Assembly: GCA_963855995.1 (NCBI GenBank)
Contig: OY979717.1
Span: 51,901,140 to 51,965,139, forward strand
Origin: Muricea muricata
Taxonomy: Eukaryota; Cnidaria; Anthozoa; Malacalcyonacea; Plexauridae
DNA: 64,000 nt
Direction: 5' to 3'
Shown here: piece by piece, positions 1-8,766 of the stretch
How the letters are laid out: every line of letters starts with the position of its first letter
Numbering within the stretch: position 1 is the stretch's first letter
Made by a program: the position numbers and the translations under genes
Notes under the pieces: generated by a model
The model's database searches: none
The model's input: only the letters and a program-made list of their open reading frames with translations
Told to the model about the DNA's origin: nothing

Positions 1-397
1 AGAAAAACGATATCCATAGTTTATATGTCGTTAAACTTTGTAAAATATAGAGCTAAGATTTTTGTGTCGTCTAGCGCTGGAAATATTTTAACTATATTTC
101 TAATCTAGTTGCTTAGTTTTTGGGGAAAAAAATATGCCTGTTCGAAAGAAATGAAAATTTTAAGAACGAAAGATTTAATTTGACAACATCATTCTATGAT
201 CTACGCTTTGAATTTCTGTGATGTTGTTCAGTGATTTTATAATCGTCGTCCGTTGTATATGATATTGATATAATAATTTTAAAAGCTTGTTTTGAATTTC
301 CCAACGGTTTTCTAAATTTTGACAATGCTAACAATTCTAAGATTTTACCGACTTATTAAGAAATACACGCGAGTTAGCAAAAGGCGGTCGTTGAAGT
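1..397 (+). other. Spacer downstream of a Glu(CUC) gene cut by the window edge
   Basis: This is the usual Glu(CUC)-to-Gly spacer, the longest in each unit. It holds the landmark GTCGTCTAGCGCTGG at about 67-81, AT-rich sequence, and TTGATATAATAA 130 bp before the Gly gene. No open coding region or RNA gene is visible. The other Glu(CUC)-Gly spacers of the window have the same content, with or without a ~55-bp deletion next to Gly. Confidence 0.8.
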
Positions 398-468
398 GCG
401 TTGGTGGTTCAGTGGTAGAACTCTCGCCTGCCACCTGGGAGACCGGGGTTCGATTCCCCGCCAACGCA
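398..468 (+). tRNA. tRNA-Gly(GCC)
   Basis: Anticodon 430-432. A and B boxes are intact, but the anticodon stem pairs CTCGC with CTGGG (one C-C clash). The 3' flank has TTCTT in place of the usual T4, and about 19 bp are missing just beyond it compared with other units. Confidence 0.85.
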
Positions 469-656
469 AGCGTAAACAGTTTGGAATATTCTTATGTTAG
501 ATATTTATGAGAATATTTCAATATATCCTTCATAACCCCATTCTTTGAAACAATCAGATGGGACTGAACAGTTGAAACCTCTTTTTTTATAAATTCTAGA
601 GAATCCTTTGATATCTGCTCCAAAAATAAAAGGAAAATAGAAAACGACTGAGAGAC

Positions 657-728
657 TCCCATGTGGTCTAGTGGTTAGGATCTGGCGTTTTCACCGCCAT
701 GGCCCGGGTTCGATTCCCGGCATGGGAA
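657..728 (+). tRNA. tRNA-Glu(UUC)
   Basis: Consensus body, anticodon 690-692, followed by a T5 run about 20 nt downstream. Confidence 0.95.
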
Positions 729-912
729 ATTCACGGCTATGTCCATTTTTATTCATCATAATGTAACCAAAAAACCCCTTTATCCAATGCTATTGTACAT
801 CATCATTTTTTACAACATTCGAGTCTAAAATTTTGTCCAGTCCGCCGATTGCATAACTTCAACAATGATTGTAATATAGTTCGGTTATCGACATCAAATG
901 TTCGGCTGACTG

Positions 913-984
913 TCCCATGTGGTCTAGTGATTAGCATCTGGCGCTCTCACCGCCATGGCCCGGGTTCGATTCCCGGCATGGGAA
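913..984 (+). tRNA. tRNA-Glu(CUC), D-loop variant
   Basis: Anticodon 946-948. The D loop reads GTGATTAGCA, so G19 is A; the rest is consensus. Confidence 0.8.
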
Positions 985-1423
985 ATTTTCCACTATGTGC
1001 TGCATTTTTCTTCTTCATCAAACAATAAAAGAAAAACGATATCCTTAGTTTATATGTCGTCAAACTTTGTAAAATATAGAGCTAAGATTTTTGTGTCGTC
1101 TAGCGCTGGAAATATTTTAACAATAACCATAATCTAGTTGCATAGTTTTTGGGGAAAAAATACCTGTTCGAAAGAAATGAAAATTTTAGGAACGAAAGAT
1201 TTAATTTGACGAATTCATTCTATGATCTACGCTTTGAATTTCTGTGATGTTGTTCAGTGATGTTATAATCGTCCTCCGTTGAGTATGATATTGATATAAT
1301 AATTTTGAAAGCTTGTTTTCAATTTCCAAACGGTTTTCTAAATTTTGACAATGCTAACAATTCTAAGATTGTACCGAGTTATAAAGAAATACACGCCAGT
1401 TAGAAAAAGGCGGTCGTTGAAGT

Positions 1424-1494
1424 GCGTTGTTTGTTCAGTGCTAGAATTCTCGCCTTCCACCCGGGAGACCGGGAATCGATTCCCCGCTAACGCC
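1424..1494 (+). pseudogene. Degenerate tRNA-Gly, anticodon TCC
   Basis: Anticodon 1456-1458 is TCC. G19 is C, the B box reads GAATCGATTCC instead of GGTTCGATTCC, acceptor base 7 is T, and the discriminator is C. These changes should impair Pol III promoter function and tertiary folding. Confidence 0.7.
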
Positions 1495-1701
1495 AGCGTA
1501 AAGAATTTGGAATATTTTTATGCCTTGAATGACTTCAAATGTTAGATATTTATGAGAATATTTCAATATATCCTTCATAACCACATTCTTTGAAACAATC
1601 AGATCGGACTGAACAGTTGAAACCTCTTTTTTTATAAATTCTAGAGAATCCTTTGATATCTTCTCCCAAAATAAAAGGAAAATAGAAAATGCCTGAGAGA
1701 C

Positions 1702-1773
1702 TCCCACGTGGTCTAGTGGTTAGGATCTGGCGTTTTCACCGCCATAGCCCGGGTTCGATTACCGGCATGGGAA
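1702..1773 (+). tRNA. tRNA-Glu(UUC), weakened stems
   Basis: Anticodon 1735-1737. Acceptor base 6 is C (C-A clash) and the T stem carries an A where C is normal. Confidence 0.7.
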
Positions 1774-1956
1774 TTCACGGCTATGTCCATTTTTCTTCAT
1801 CATAAAGTAACCAAAAAACCCTTCTTTCCAATGCTATTGTACATCATCATTTTTTACAACATTAGAGTTTAATATTTTGTCCAGTCTGCCGATTGCGTAA
1901 CTTCAAGAATGATTGTAATCTAGTTCTGTTATCCACATCAAACGGTCCGCTGACTG

Positions 1957-2028
1957 TCCCATGTGGTCTAGTGGTTAGGATCTGGCGCTATCACCCCCAT
2001 GGCCCGGGTTCGATTCTCGGCATAGGAA
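1957..2028 (+). pseudogene. Degenerate Glu body with anticodon ATC
   Basis: Anticodon 1990-1992 is ATC, which would read the Asp codon GAU. The anticodon stem (TGGCG/CCCCA), T stem and acceptor 3' strand (CATAGGA) each carry a change. Confidence 0.65.
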
Positions 2029-2471
2029 ATGTTCCACTATGTGCTGCATTTTTCTTCTTCATCAAACAATAAAAGAAAAACGATATCCTTAGTTTATATG
2101 TCGTCAAACTTTGTAAAATATAGAGCTAAGATTTTTGTGTCGTCTAGCGCTGGAAATATTTTAACAATATTTCTAATCTAGTTGCTTAGTTTTTGGGGGA
2201 AAAAAATATGCCTATTCGAAAGAAATGAAAATTTTAAGAACGAAAGATTTAATTTGACGACATCATTCTATGATCTACGCTTTGAATTTCTGTGATGTTG
2301 TTCAGTGATTTTATAATCGTCGTCCGTTGTATATGACATTGATATAATAAATTTAAAAGCTTGTTTTGCATTTCAAAACGGTTTCCTAAATTTCGGCAAT
2401 GCTAACAATTCTAAAATTTTACCGACTTATTAAGAAATACACGCGAGTTAGCAAAAGGCGGTCGTTGAAGT

Positions 2472-2542
2472 GTGTTGGTGGTTCAGTGGTAGAATTCTCG
2501 CTTGCCACGCGGGAGACCGGGATTCGATTCCCCGCTAACGCA
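2472..2542 (+). tRNA. tRNA-Gly(GCC)
   Basis: Anticodon 2504-2506. Starts GTG rather than GCG (wobble pair) and the B box begins GATTC, giving an A-C pair at the top of the T stem. Confidence 0.8.
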
Positions 2543-2749
2543 AGCGTTAAGAATTTGGAATATTTTTATGCCCTGAATGACTTCAAATGTTAGATATTTA
2601 TGAGAATATTTCAATATATGCTTCATAACCACATTCTTTGAAACAATCAGATCGGACTGAACAGCTGAAACCTCTTTTTTTATAAATTCTAGAGAATCCT
2701 TTGATATCTGCTCCAAAAATAAAAGGAAAATAGAAAACGCCTGAGAGAC

Positions 2750-2821
2750 TCCCATGTGGTCTAGTGGTTAGGATCTGGCGTTTTCACCACCATGGCCCGG
2801 GTTCGATTCCCGGCATGGGAA
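2750..2821 (+). tRNA. tRNA-Glu(UUC)
   Basis: Anticodon 2783-2785; one anticodon-stem mismatch (CACCA for CGCCA). Confidence 0.8.
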
Positions 2822-3005
2822 ATTCACGGCTATGTCCATTTTTCTTCATCATAAAGTAACCAAAAAACCCTTCTTTCCAATGCTATTGTACATGATCATT
2901 TTTTACAACATTCGAGTTTAACATTTTGTCCAGTCCGCCAATTGCATAACTTCAACAATGATTGTAATCTAGTTCTGTTATTGACATCAAGTGTTCCGCT
3001 GACTT

Positions 3006-3077
3006 TCCCATGTGGTCTAGTGGTTAGGATATGGCGCTCTCACCGCCATGGCCCGGGTTCGATTCCCGGCATACGAA
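3006..3077 (+). tRNA. tRNA-Glu(CUC), damaged acceptor
   Basis: Anticodon 3039-3041. The 3' acceptor strand is CATACGA, losing two pairs with TCCCATG. The same lesion recurs at 17532, 20195 and 42599. Possibly a pseudogene. Confidence 0.55.
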
Positions 3078-3521
3078 ATTTTCCACTATGTCCTGCATTT
3101 TTCTTCTTCATCAAACAATAAAAGAAAAAAGATATCCTTAGTTTATATGTCGTCAAACTTTGTAAATTATAGAGCTAAGATTTTTGTGTCGTCTAGCGCT
3201 GGAAATATTTTAACAATATTTCTAATCTAGTTGCTTAGTTTTTGGGGAAAAAAAAATATGCCTGTTCGAAAGAAATGAAAATTTTAGGAACGAAAGATTT
3301 AATTTGACGACATCATTCTATGATCTACGCTTTGAACTTCTGTGGTGTTGTTCAGTGATGTTATAATCGTTGTCCGTTGTATATGATATTGATATAATAA
3401 TTTTGAAAGCTTCACTTCAATTTCCAAACGGTTTTCTAAATTTTGACAATGCTAACAATTCTAAGATTTTACCGACATATTAAGAAATACAAGCGAGTTA
3501 GCAAAACGCGGTCGTTGAAGT

Positions 3522-3591
3522 GCGTTGGTGTTTCGTGGTATAAATCTCGCCTGCCACGTGGGAGACCGGGGTTCGATTCCCCGCTGATGCA
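3522..3591 (+). pseudogene. Degenerate tRNA-Gly lacking A14
   Basis: 70 nt long: the A box reads TGTTTCGTGG with the invariant A14 deleted. Acceptor strand CTGATGC pairs poorly. Anticodon 3553-3555 is still GCC. Founder-like copy of a type repeated at 18048, 43115 and 51701. Confidence 0.7.
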
Positions 3592-3797
3592 AGCGTAAAG
3601 AATTTGGAATATTTTTATGCCCTGAATTACTTCAAATGTTAGATATTTATGAGAATATTTCAATATGTTCTTCAAAACCACATTCTTTGAAACAATGAGA
3701 TCGGACTGAACCGCTGAAAACTCTTTTTCAAATAAATTCTAGCGAATCCTTTGATATCTGCTCAAAAATAAAGGGAAAATGGAAACGTCTGAGAAAC

Positions 3798-3869
3798 TCC
3801 GATGTGTTCTAGTGGTTAGGATCTTGGGTTTTCACCGCCATGGCCCGGGTTCGATTCTTGGCATAGGAA
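3798..3869 (+). pseudogene. Degenerate tRNA-Glu(UUC)
   Basis: Acceptor TCCGATG/CATAGGA, G10 changed to T, anticodon stem TTGGG/CGCCA with two clashes, and T stem CTTGG. Anticodon 3831-3833 is still TTC. Confidence 0.7.
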
Positions 3870-4052
3870 AGTCACGTCTATGTCCATTTTTCTTCATCAT
3901 AAAGTAACAAAAAAACCCCTCTTTCCAATGCTATTGTACATCATCATTTTTTACAACATCGAGTTTAACATTTTGTCCAGTCCGCCGATTGCATAACTTC
4001 AACAATGATATTAATGTAGTTCTGTTATGGACATCAAATGTTCGGCTTACTG

Positions 4053-4124
4053 TCCCATGTGGTCTAGCGGTTAGGATCTGGCGCTCTCACCGCCATGGCC
4101 CGGGTTCGAATCCCGGCATGGGAA
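4053..4124 (+). tRNA. tRNA-Glu(CUC)
   Basis: Anticodon 4086-4088. All stems pair; T loop is TTCGAAT, an equally canonical B box. Confidence 0.93.
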
Positions 4125-4565
4125 ATTTTCCACTATGTGCTGCATTTTTCTTCTTCATCAAACAATAAAAGAAAGACGATTCCCTTAGTTTAAATGTCAT
4201 CAATATTTGTAAAATTTAGGGCTAAGATTTTTGTGTCGTCTAGCGCTGGAAATATTTTAACAATAATTCTTATCTAGTTGCTTTGTTTATGGGGAAAAAA
4301 TATGCCTATTCGAAAGAAATGAAAATTTTAGGAACGAAAGATGTAATTTGACGACATCATTCCATTATCTACGCTTTCAATTTCTGTGATGTTGTTGAGT
4401 TATGTTATAATCGTCGTCCGTTGTATATGATATTGATATAATAATTTTGAAAGCTTCACTTCAATTTCCAAACGGTTTTCTAAATTTTGACAATGCTAAC
4501 AATTCTAAGATTGTACCAAATTATTGAGAAGTACACGCGAAATAGCAAAAGGCGGTCGTTGAAGT

Positions 4566-4636
4566 GCGTTGGTGGTTCAGTGGTAGAATTCTCGCCTACC
4601 ACGCGTGAGACCGGGGTTCGATTCTCCGCTAACGCA
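4566..4636 (+). tRNA. tRNA-Gly with anticodon ACC
   Basis: Anticodon 4598-4600 is ACC instead of GCC. One anticodon-stem clash (GCGTG) and one G-T pair in the T stem. Promoter boxes intact. Confidence 0.8.
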
Positions 4637-4843
4637 AGCGTAAAGAATTTGGAATACTTTTATGCCCTGAATGGCTTCAAGTGTTAGATATTTATGAGCA
4701 TATTTCAATATATTCTTTATACCAGATTCTTTGAAACAATGAAATCGGACTGAACAGCTGAATTCTCTTTTTCTGATAAATTCTAGAGAATCCTTTGATA
4801 TCTGCTCCTAAAATAAACGGAAAATAGAAAATGCCTGAGAAGC

Positions 4844-4915
4844 TCCCATGTGGTCTAGTGGTTAGGATCTGGCGTTTTCACCGCCATGGCCCGGGTTCGA
4901 TTCCCGGCATGGGAA
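4844..4915 (+). tRNA. tRNA-Glu(UUC)
   Basis: Consensus; anticodon 4877-4879. Confidence 0.95.
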
Positions 4916-5097
4916 AGTCACGGCTATGTCCATTTTTCTTCATCATAAAGTAACCAAAAAACCCTTCTTTCCAATGCTATTGTACATGATCATTTTTTAC
5001 AACATTAGAATTCAACATTTTTCCAGTCTGCCGATTGCATAACTTCAACAATGATTGTAATCTAGTTCATCAACAAAATCAACTGTTCCGCTGACTC

Positions 5098-5142
5098 TCC
5101 CATGTGGTCTAGTGGTTAGGATCTGGCGCTCTCACCGCCATG
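5098..5142 (+). pseudogene. Truncated tRNA-Glu(CUC), nt 1-45
   Basis: First of 29 copies with this breakpoint. The 5' acceptor strand, D arm and complete anticodon arm remain; the variable loop ends at CCATG and the T arm, B box and 3' acceptor strand are gone. The join to CATATTAAGAG lands in what is elsewhere the 5' flank of Gly, removing the rest of the gene and most of the spacer. Only 46 nt separate it from the following Gly. Confidence 0.9.
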
Positions 5143-5188
5143 CATATTAAGAGATACACGCGAGTTAGCAAAAGGCGGTCGTTGAAGT

Positions 5189-5259
5189 GCGTTGGTGGTG
5201 TAGTGTTAGAATTCTCGCCTGCCACCCGTGAGACCGGAGTTCGATTCCCCGCCAACGCA
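5189..5259 (+). tRNA. tRNA-Gly(GCC), class 2
   Basis: Anticodon 5221-5223. A box TGGTGTAGTGT: last G of the box (G19) is T here, and D-stem pair 12-23 is lost. T stem CGGAG has an A-C clash. Acceptor stem is fully paired. The 3' flank has TTCTT rather than T4. May be poorly transcribed. Confidence 0.6.
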
Positions 5260-5385
5260 AGCGTAAAGAATTTGGAATATTCTTATGCCCTGAATGACTT
5301 CACTTGTTAGATATTTATGAGAATATTTCAATATATCCTTCATAACCACATTCTTTGAAACAATCAGATCGGCCTGAACAGCTGA

Positions 5386-5405
5386 AACCTCTTTTTTTAG
5401 AGGTT
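5386..5405 (+). terminator. T-loop palindrome downstream of class 2 Gly
   Basis: AACCTCT, six T, AGAGGTT: a perfect 7-bp inverted repeat holding a T7 run. It is the first run of four or more T after the class 2 Gly at 5189, 132 nt past its end. It recurs after nearly every class 2 Gly; class 1 units have an unpaired T5 here. A possible distal Pol III terminator (inference). Confidence 0.5.
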
Positions 5406-5466
5406 CTAGACAATCCTTTAAAATCTGCTCCAAAAATAAAAGGAAAATAGAAAACGCCTGAGAGAC

Positions 5467-5538
5467 TCCCATGTGGTCTAGTGGTTAGGATCTGGCGTTT
5501 TCACCGCCATGGCCCGGGTTCGATTCCCGGCATGGGAA
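5467..5538 (+). tRNA. tRNA-Glu(UUC)
   Basis: Consensus; anticodon 5500-5502. Confidence 0.95.
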
Positions 5539-5555
5539 ATTCACGGCTATGTCCA

Positions 5556-5560
5556 TTTTT
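5556..5560 (+). terminator. Pol III T5 terminator of Glu(UUC)
   Basis: TTTTT 18 nt after the gene at 5467. The same T5 in CCATTTTTCTTCATC follows almost every Glu(UUC) in the window. Confidence 0.75.
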
Positions 5561-5722
5561 CTTCATCATAAAGTAACCAAAAAACCCCTCTTTCCAATGC
5601 TATTGTACATCATAATTTTTTACAACATTCGAGTTTAACATTTTGTCCACTCCTCCGATTGCATAACTTCAACAATGATTGTAATCTAGTTCTGTTATGG
5701 ACATCAAATGTTCGACTCACTG

Positions 5723-5794
5723 TCCCATGTGGTCTAGCGGTTAGGATCTGGCGCTCTCACCGCCATGGCCCGGGTTCGATTCCCGGCATGGGAA
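5723..5794 (+). tRNA. tRNA-Glu(CUC)
   Basis: Consensus with AGCGG D loop; anticodon 5756-5758. Confidence 0.95.
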
Positions 5795-5795
5795 A

Positions 5796-5819
5796 TTTTT
5801 CACTATGTGCTGCATTTTT
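5796..5819 (+). terminator. Double T-run terminator of Glu(CUC)
   Basis: T5 at 5796-5800, almost touching the gene end, and a second T5 at 5815-5819. This paired arrangement (T4 or T5 then T5) follows all full Glu(CUC) genes. Confidence 0.75.
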
Positions 5820-6179
5820 CTTCTTCATCAAAGAATAAAAGAAAAACGATATCCTTAGTTTATATGTCGTCAAACTTTGTAAAATTTAGAGCTAAGATTT
5901 TTTGTCGTCTAGCGCTGGAAATATTTTAACAATATTTCTAATCTAGTTGCTTTGTTTTTGGGGAAAAAATATGCCTATTCGAAAGAAATGAAAATTTCAG
6001 GAACGAAAGATGTAATTTGACGACATCATTCTATTACCTACGCTTTGAGTTTCTGTGATGTTGTTCAGTGATGTTATAATCGTCGTCCGTTGTATATGAT
6101 ATTGATATAATAACTTTGAAAGCTTCACTTCAATTTCCAAACGGATTTCTAAATTTTGACAAAAAGCGGTCGTTGAAGT
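5820..6179 (+). other. Long spacer, Glu(CUC) to Gly, short-flank type
   Basis: AT-rich spacer without coding potential. It ends in TTTTGACAAAAAGCGG, where the long-flank form has about 55 more bp between GACAA and AAAAGGCGG. Most class 1 Gly genes that precede a truncated Glu carry this shorter flank. Confidence 0.7.
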
Positions 6180-6250
6180 GCGTTGGTGGTTCAGTGGTAG
6201 AATTCTCGCCTGCCACGCGGGAGACCGGGGTTCGATTCCCCGCTAACGCA
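6180..6250 (+). tRNA. tRNA-Gly(GCC)
   Basis: Consensus class 1 body; anticodon 6212-6214. Confidence 0.95.
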
Positions 6251-6271
6251 AGCGTAAAGAATTTGGAATAC

Positions 6272-6275
6272 TTTT
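6272..6275 (+). terminator. Pol III T4 terminator of class 1 Gly
   Basis: TTTT 22 nt after the gene at 6180, in GGAATACTTTTATGCC. Class 2 copies have TTCTT at the same place. Confidence 0.65.
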
Positions 6276-6457
6276 ATGCCCTGAATGGCTTCAAGTGTTA
6301 GATATTTATGAGCATATTTCAATATAGTCTTTATACCACATTCTTTGAAAGAATGAAATCGGACTGAACAGCTGAATTCTCTTTTTCTGATAAATTCTAG
6401 AGAATCCTTTGATATCTGCTCGTAAAATAAACGGAAAATAGCAAATGCCTGAGAAGC

Positions 6458-6529
6458 TCCCATGTGGTCTAGTGGTTAGGATCTGGCGTTTTCACCGCCA
6501 TGGCCCGGGTTCGATTCCCGGCATGGGAA
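6458..6529 (+). tRNA. tRNA-Glu(UUC)
   Basis: Consensus; anticodon 6491-6493. Confidence 0.95.
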
Positions 6530-6711
6530 AGTCACGGCTATGTCCATTTTTCTTCATCATAAAGTAACCAAAAAACCCTTCTTTCCAATGCTATTGTACA
6601 TGATCATTTTTTACAACATTAGAATTCAACATTTTTCCAGTCTGCCGATTGCATAACTTCAACAATGATTGTAATCTAGTTCATCAACAACATCAACTGT
6701 TCCGCTGACTG

Positions 6712-6756
6712 TCCCATGTGGTCTAGTGGTTAAGATCTGGCGCTCTCACCGCCATG
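6712..6756 (+). pseudogene. Truncated tRNA-Glu(CUC), nt 1-45
   Basis: Same nt-45 breakpoint; G22 in the D arm is A in this copy. Confidence 0.9.
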
Positions 6757-6802
6757 CATATTAAGAGATACACGCGAGTTAGCAAAAGGCGGTCGTTGAA
6801 GT

Positions 6803-6873
6803 GCGTTGGTGGTGTAGTGCTAGAATTCTCGCCTTCCACCCGGGAGACCGGAGTTCGATTCCCCGCCAGCGCA
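6803..6873 (+). tRNA. tRNA-Gly, class 2, anticodon TCC
   Basis: Anticodon 6835-6837 reads TCC (codon GGA). C19 D loop, A-C clash in the T stem, and acceptor CCAGCGC with one G-T pair. Confidence 0.6.
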
Positions 6874-7080
6874 AGCGTAAAGAATTTGGAATATTCTTAT
6901 GCCCTGAATGACTTCACTTGTTAGATATTTATGAGAATATTTCAATATATCCTTCATAACCACATTCTTTGAAACAATCAGATCGGCCTGAACAGCTGAA
7001 ACCTCTTTTTTTAGAGGTTCTAGAGAATCCTTTAAAATCTGCTCCAAAAATAAAAGGAAAATAGAAAACGCCTGAGAGAC

Positions 7081-7152
7081 TCCCATGTGATCTAGTGGTT
7101 AGGATCTGGCGTTTTCACCGCCATGGCCCGGGTTCGATTCCCGGCATGGGAA
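7081..7152 (+). tRNA. tRNA-Glu(UUC)
   Basis: Anticodon 7114-7116; G10 is A (TGTGATCTAG), otherwise consensus. Confidence 0.85.
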
Positions 7153-7336
7153 ATTCACGGCTATGTCCATTTTTCTTCATCATAAAGTAACCAAAAAACC
7201 CCTCTTTCCAATGCTATTGTACATCATAATTTTTTACAACATTCGAGTTTAACATTTTGTGCACTCCGCCGATTGCATAACTTCAACAATGATTGTAGTC
7301 TAGTTCTGTTATGGACATCAAATGTTCGACTCACTG

Positions 7337-7408
7337 TCCCATGTGGTCTAGCGGTTAGGATCTGGCGCTCTCACCGCCATGGCTCGTGTTCGATTCCCGG
7401 CATGGGAA
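7337..7408 (+). tRNA. tRNA-Glu(CUC)
   Basis: Anticodon 7370-7372; T stem TCGTG has one clash. Confidence 0.8.
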
Positions 7409-7793
7409 ATTTTTCACTATGTGCTGCATTTTTCTTCTTCATCAAAGAATAAAAGAAAAACGATATCCTTAGTTTATATGTCGTCAAACTTTGTAAAATT
7501 TAGAGCTAAGATTTTTTGTCGTCTAGCGCTGGAAATATTTTAACAATATTTCTAATCTAGTTGCTTTGTTTTTGGGGAAAAAATATGCCTATTCGAAAGA
7601 AATGAAAATTTTAGGAACGAAAGATGTAATTTGACGACATCATTCTATTACCTACGCTTTGAGTTTCTGTGATGTTGTTCAGTGATGTTATAATCGTCGT
7701 CCGTTGTATATGATATTGATATAATAACTTTGAAAGCTTCACTTCAATTTCCAAACGGATTTCTAAATTTTGACAAAAAGCGGTCGTTGAAGT

Positions 7794-7864
7794 GCGTTGG
7801 TGGTTCAGTGGTAGAATTCTCGCCTGCCACGCGGGAGACCGGGGTTCGATTCCCCGCTAACGCA
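7794..7864 (+). tRNA. tRNA-Gly(GCC)
   Basis: Consensus class 1; anticodon 7826-7828. Confidence 0.95.
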
Positions 7865-8071
7865 AGCGTAAAGAATTTGGAATACTTTTATGCCCTGAAT
7901 GGCTTCAAGTGTTAGATATTTATGAGCATATTTCAATATATTCTTTATACCAGATTCTTTGAAACAATGAAATCGGACTGAACAGCTGAATTCTCTTTTT
8001 CTGATAAATTCTAGAGAATCCTTTGATATCTGCTCCTAAAATAAACGGAAAATAGAAAATGCCTGAGAAGC

Positions 8072-8143
8072 TCCAATGTGGTCTAGTGGTTAGGATCTGG
8101 CGTTTTCACCGCCATGGCCCGGGTTCGATTCCCGGCATGGGAA
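8072..8143 (+). tRNA. tRNA-Glu(UUC), A4 variant
   Basis: Anticodon 8105-8107; starts TCCAATG, giving one A-G acceptor clash. Confidence 0.85.
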
Positions 8144-8325
8144 AGTCACGGCTATGTCCATTTTTCTTCATCATAAAGTAACCAAAAAACCCTTCTTTCC
8201 AATGCTATTGTACATGATCATTTTTTACAACATTAGAATTCAACATTTTTCCAGTCTGCCGATTGCATAACTTCAACAATGATTGTAATCTAGTTCATCA
8301 ACAACATCAACTGTTCCGCTGACTC

Positions 8326-8370
8326 TCCCATGTGGTCTAGTGGTTAGGATCTGGCGCTCTCACCGCCATG
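8326..8370 (+). pseudogene. Truncated tRNA-Glu(CUC), nt 1-45
   Basis: Same breakpoint; 46 nt before the next Gly. Confidence 0.9.
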
Positions 8371-8416
8371 CATATTAAGAGATACACGCGAGTTAGCAAA
8401 AGGCGGTCGTTGAAGT

Positions 8417-8487
8417 GCGTTGGTGGTGTAGTGCTAGAATTCTCGCCTGCCACCCGGGAGACCGGGGTTCGATTCCCCGCCAACGCA
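8417..8487 (+). tRNA. tRNA-Gly(GCC), class 2
   Basis: Anticodon 8449-8451; C19, T stem fully paired. Confidence 0.62.
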
Positions 8488-8694
8488 AGCGTAAACAATT
8501 TGGAATATTCTTATGCCCTGAATGACTTCACTTGTTAGATATTTATGAGAATATTTCAATATATCCTTCATAACCACATTCTTTGAAACAATCAGATCGG
8601 ACTGAACAGCTGAAACCTCTTTTTTTAGAGGTTCTAGAGAATCCTTTAAAATCTGCTCCAAAAATAAAAGGAAAATAGAAAACGCCTGAGAGAC

Positions 8695-8766
8695 TCTCAT
8701 GTGGTCTAGTGGTTAGGATCTGGCGTTTTCACCGCCATGGCCCGGGTTCGATTCCCGGCATGGGAA
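8695..8766 (+). tRNA. tRNA-Glu(UUC), T3 variant
   Basis: Anticodon 8728-8730; starts TCTCATG, a tolerated T-G acceptor pair. Confidence 0.88.

Noticed and set aside
2472-2542. tRNA-Gly beginning GTG treated as a different isotype
   Set aside because: The change is one T for C at acceptor position 2, giving a T-G pair; anticodon and all other identity features remain Gly.
3006-3077. Glu(CUC) start shifted by one base after CTTT
   Set aside because: GACTTTCCC replaces GACTGTCCC; alignment to TCCCATG fixes the start at 3006, so there is no length change.
5206-5472. Minus-strand open frames of 84-120 codons (GESNPGLPGGRREF and MPGIEPGP types) repeated through the window
   Set aside because: They are reverse translations of the tRNA bodies and spacers. 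They recur only because the tRNA unit recurs, vary by frameshift between copies, and match a well-known class of spurious tRNA-derived frames.
6116-6301. Plus-strand frames of about 60 codons (KASLQFPNGFLNF and MARVRFPAWEIFHY types)
   Set aside because: They run through spacer into tRNA-Gly or from Glu into spacer, are under 70 codons and show no conserved protein signal independent of the tRNA.
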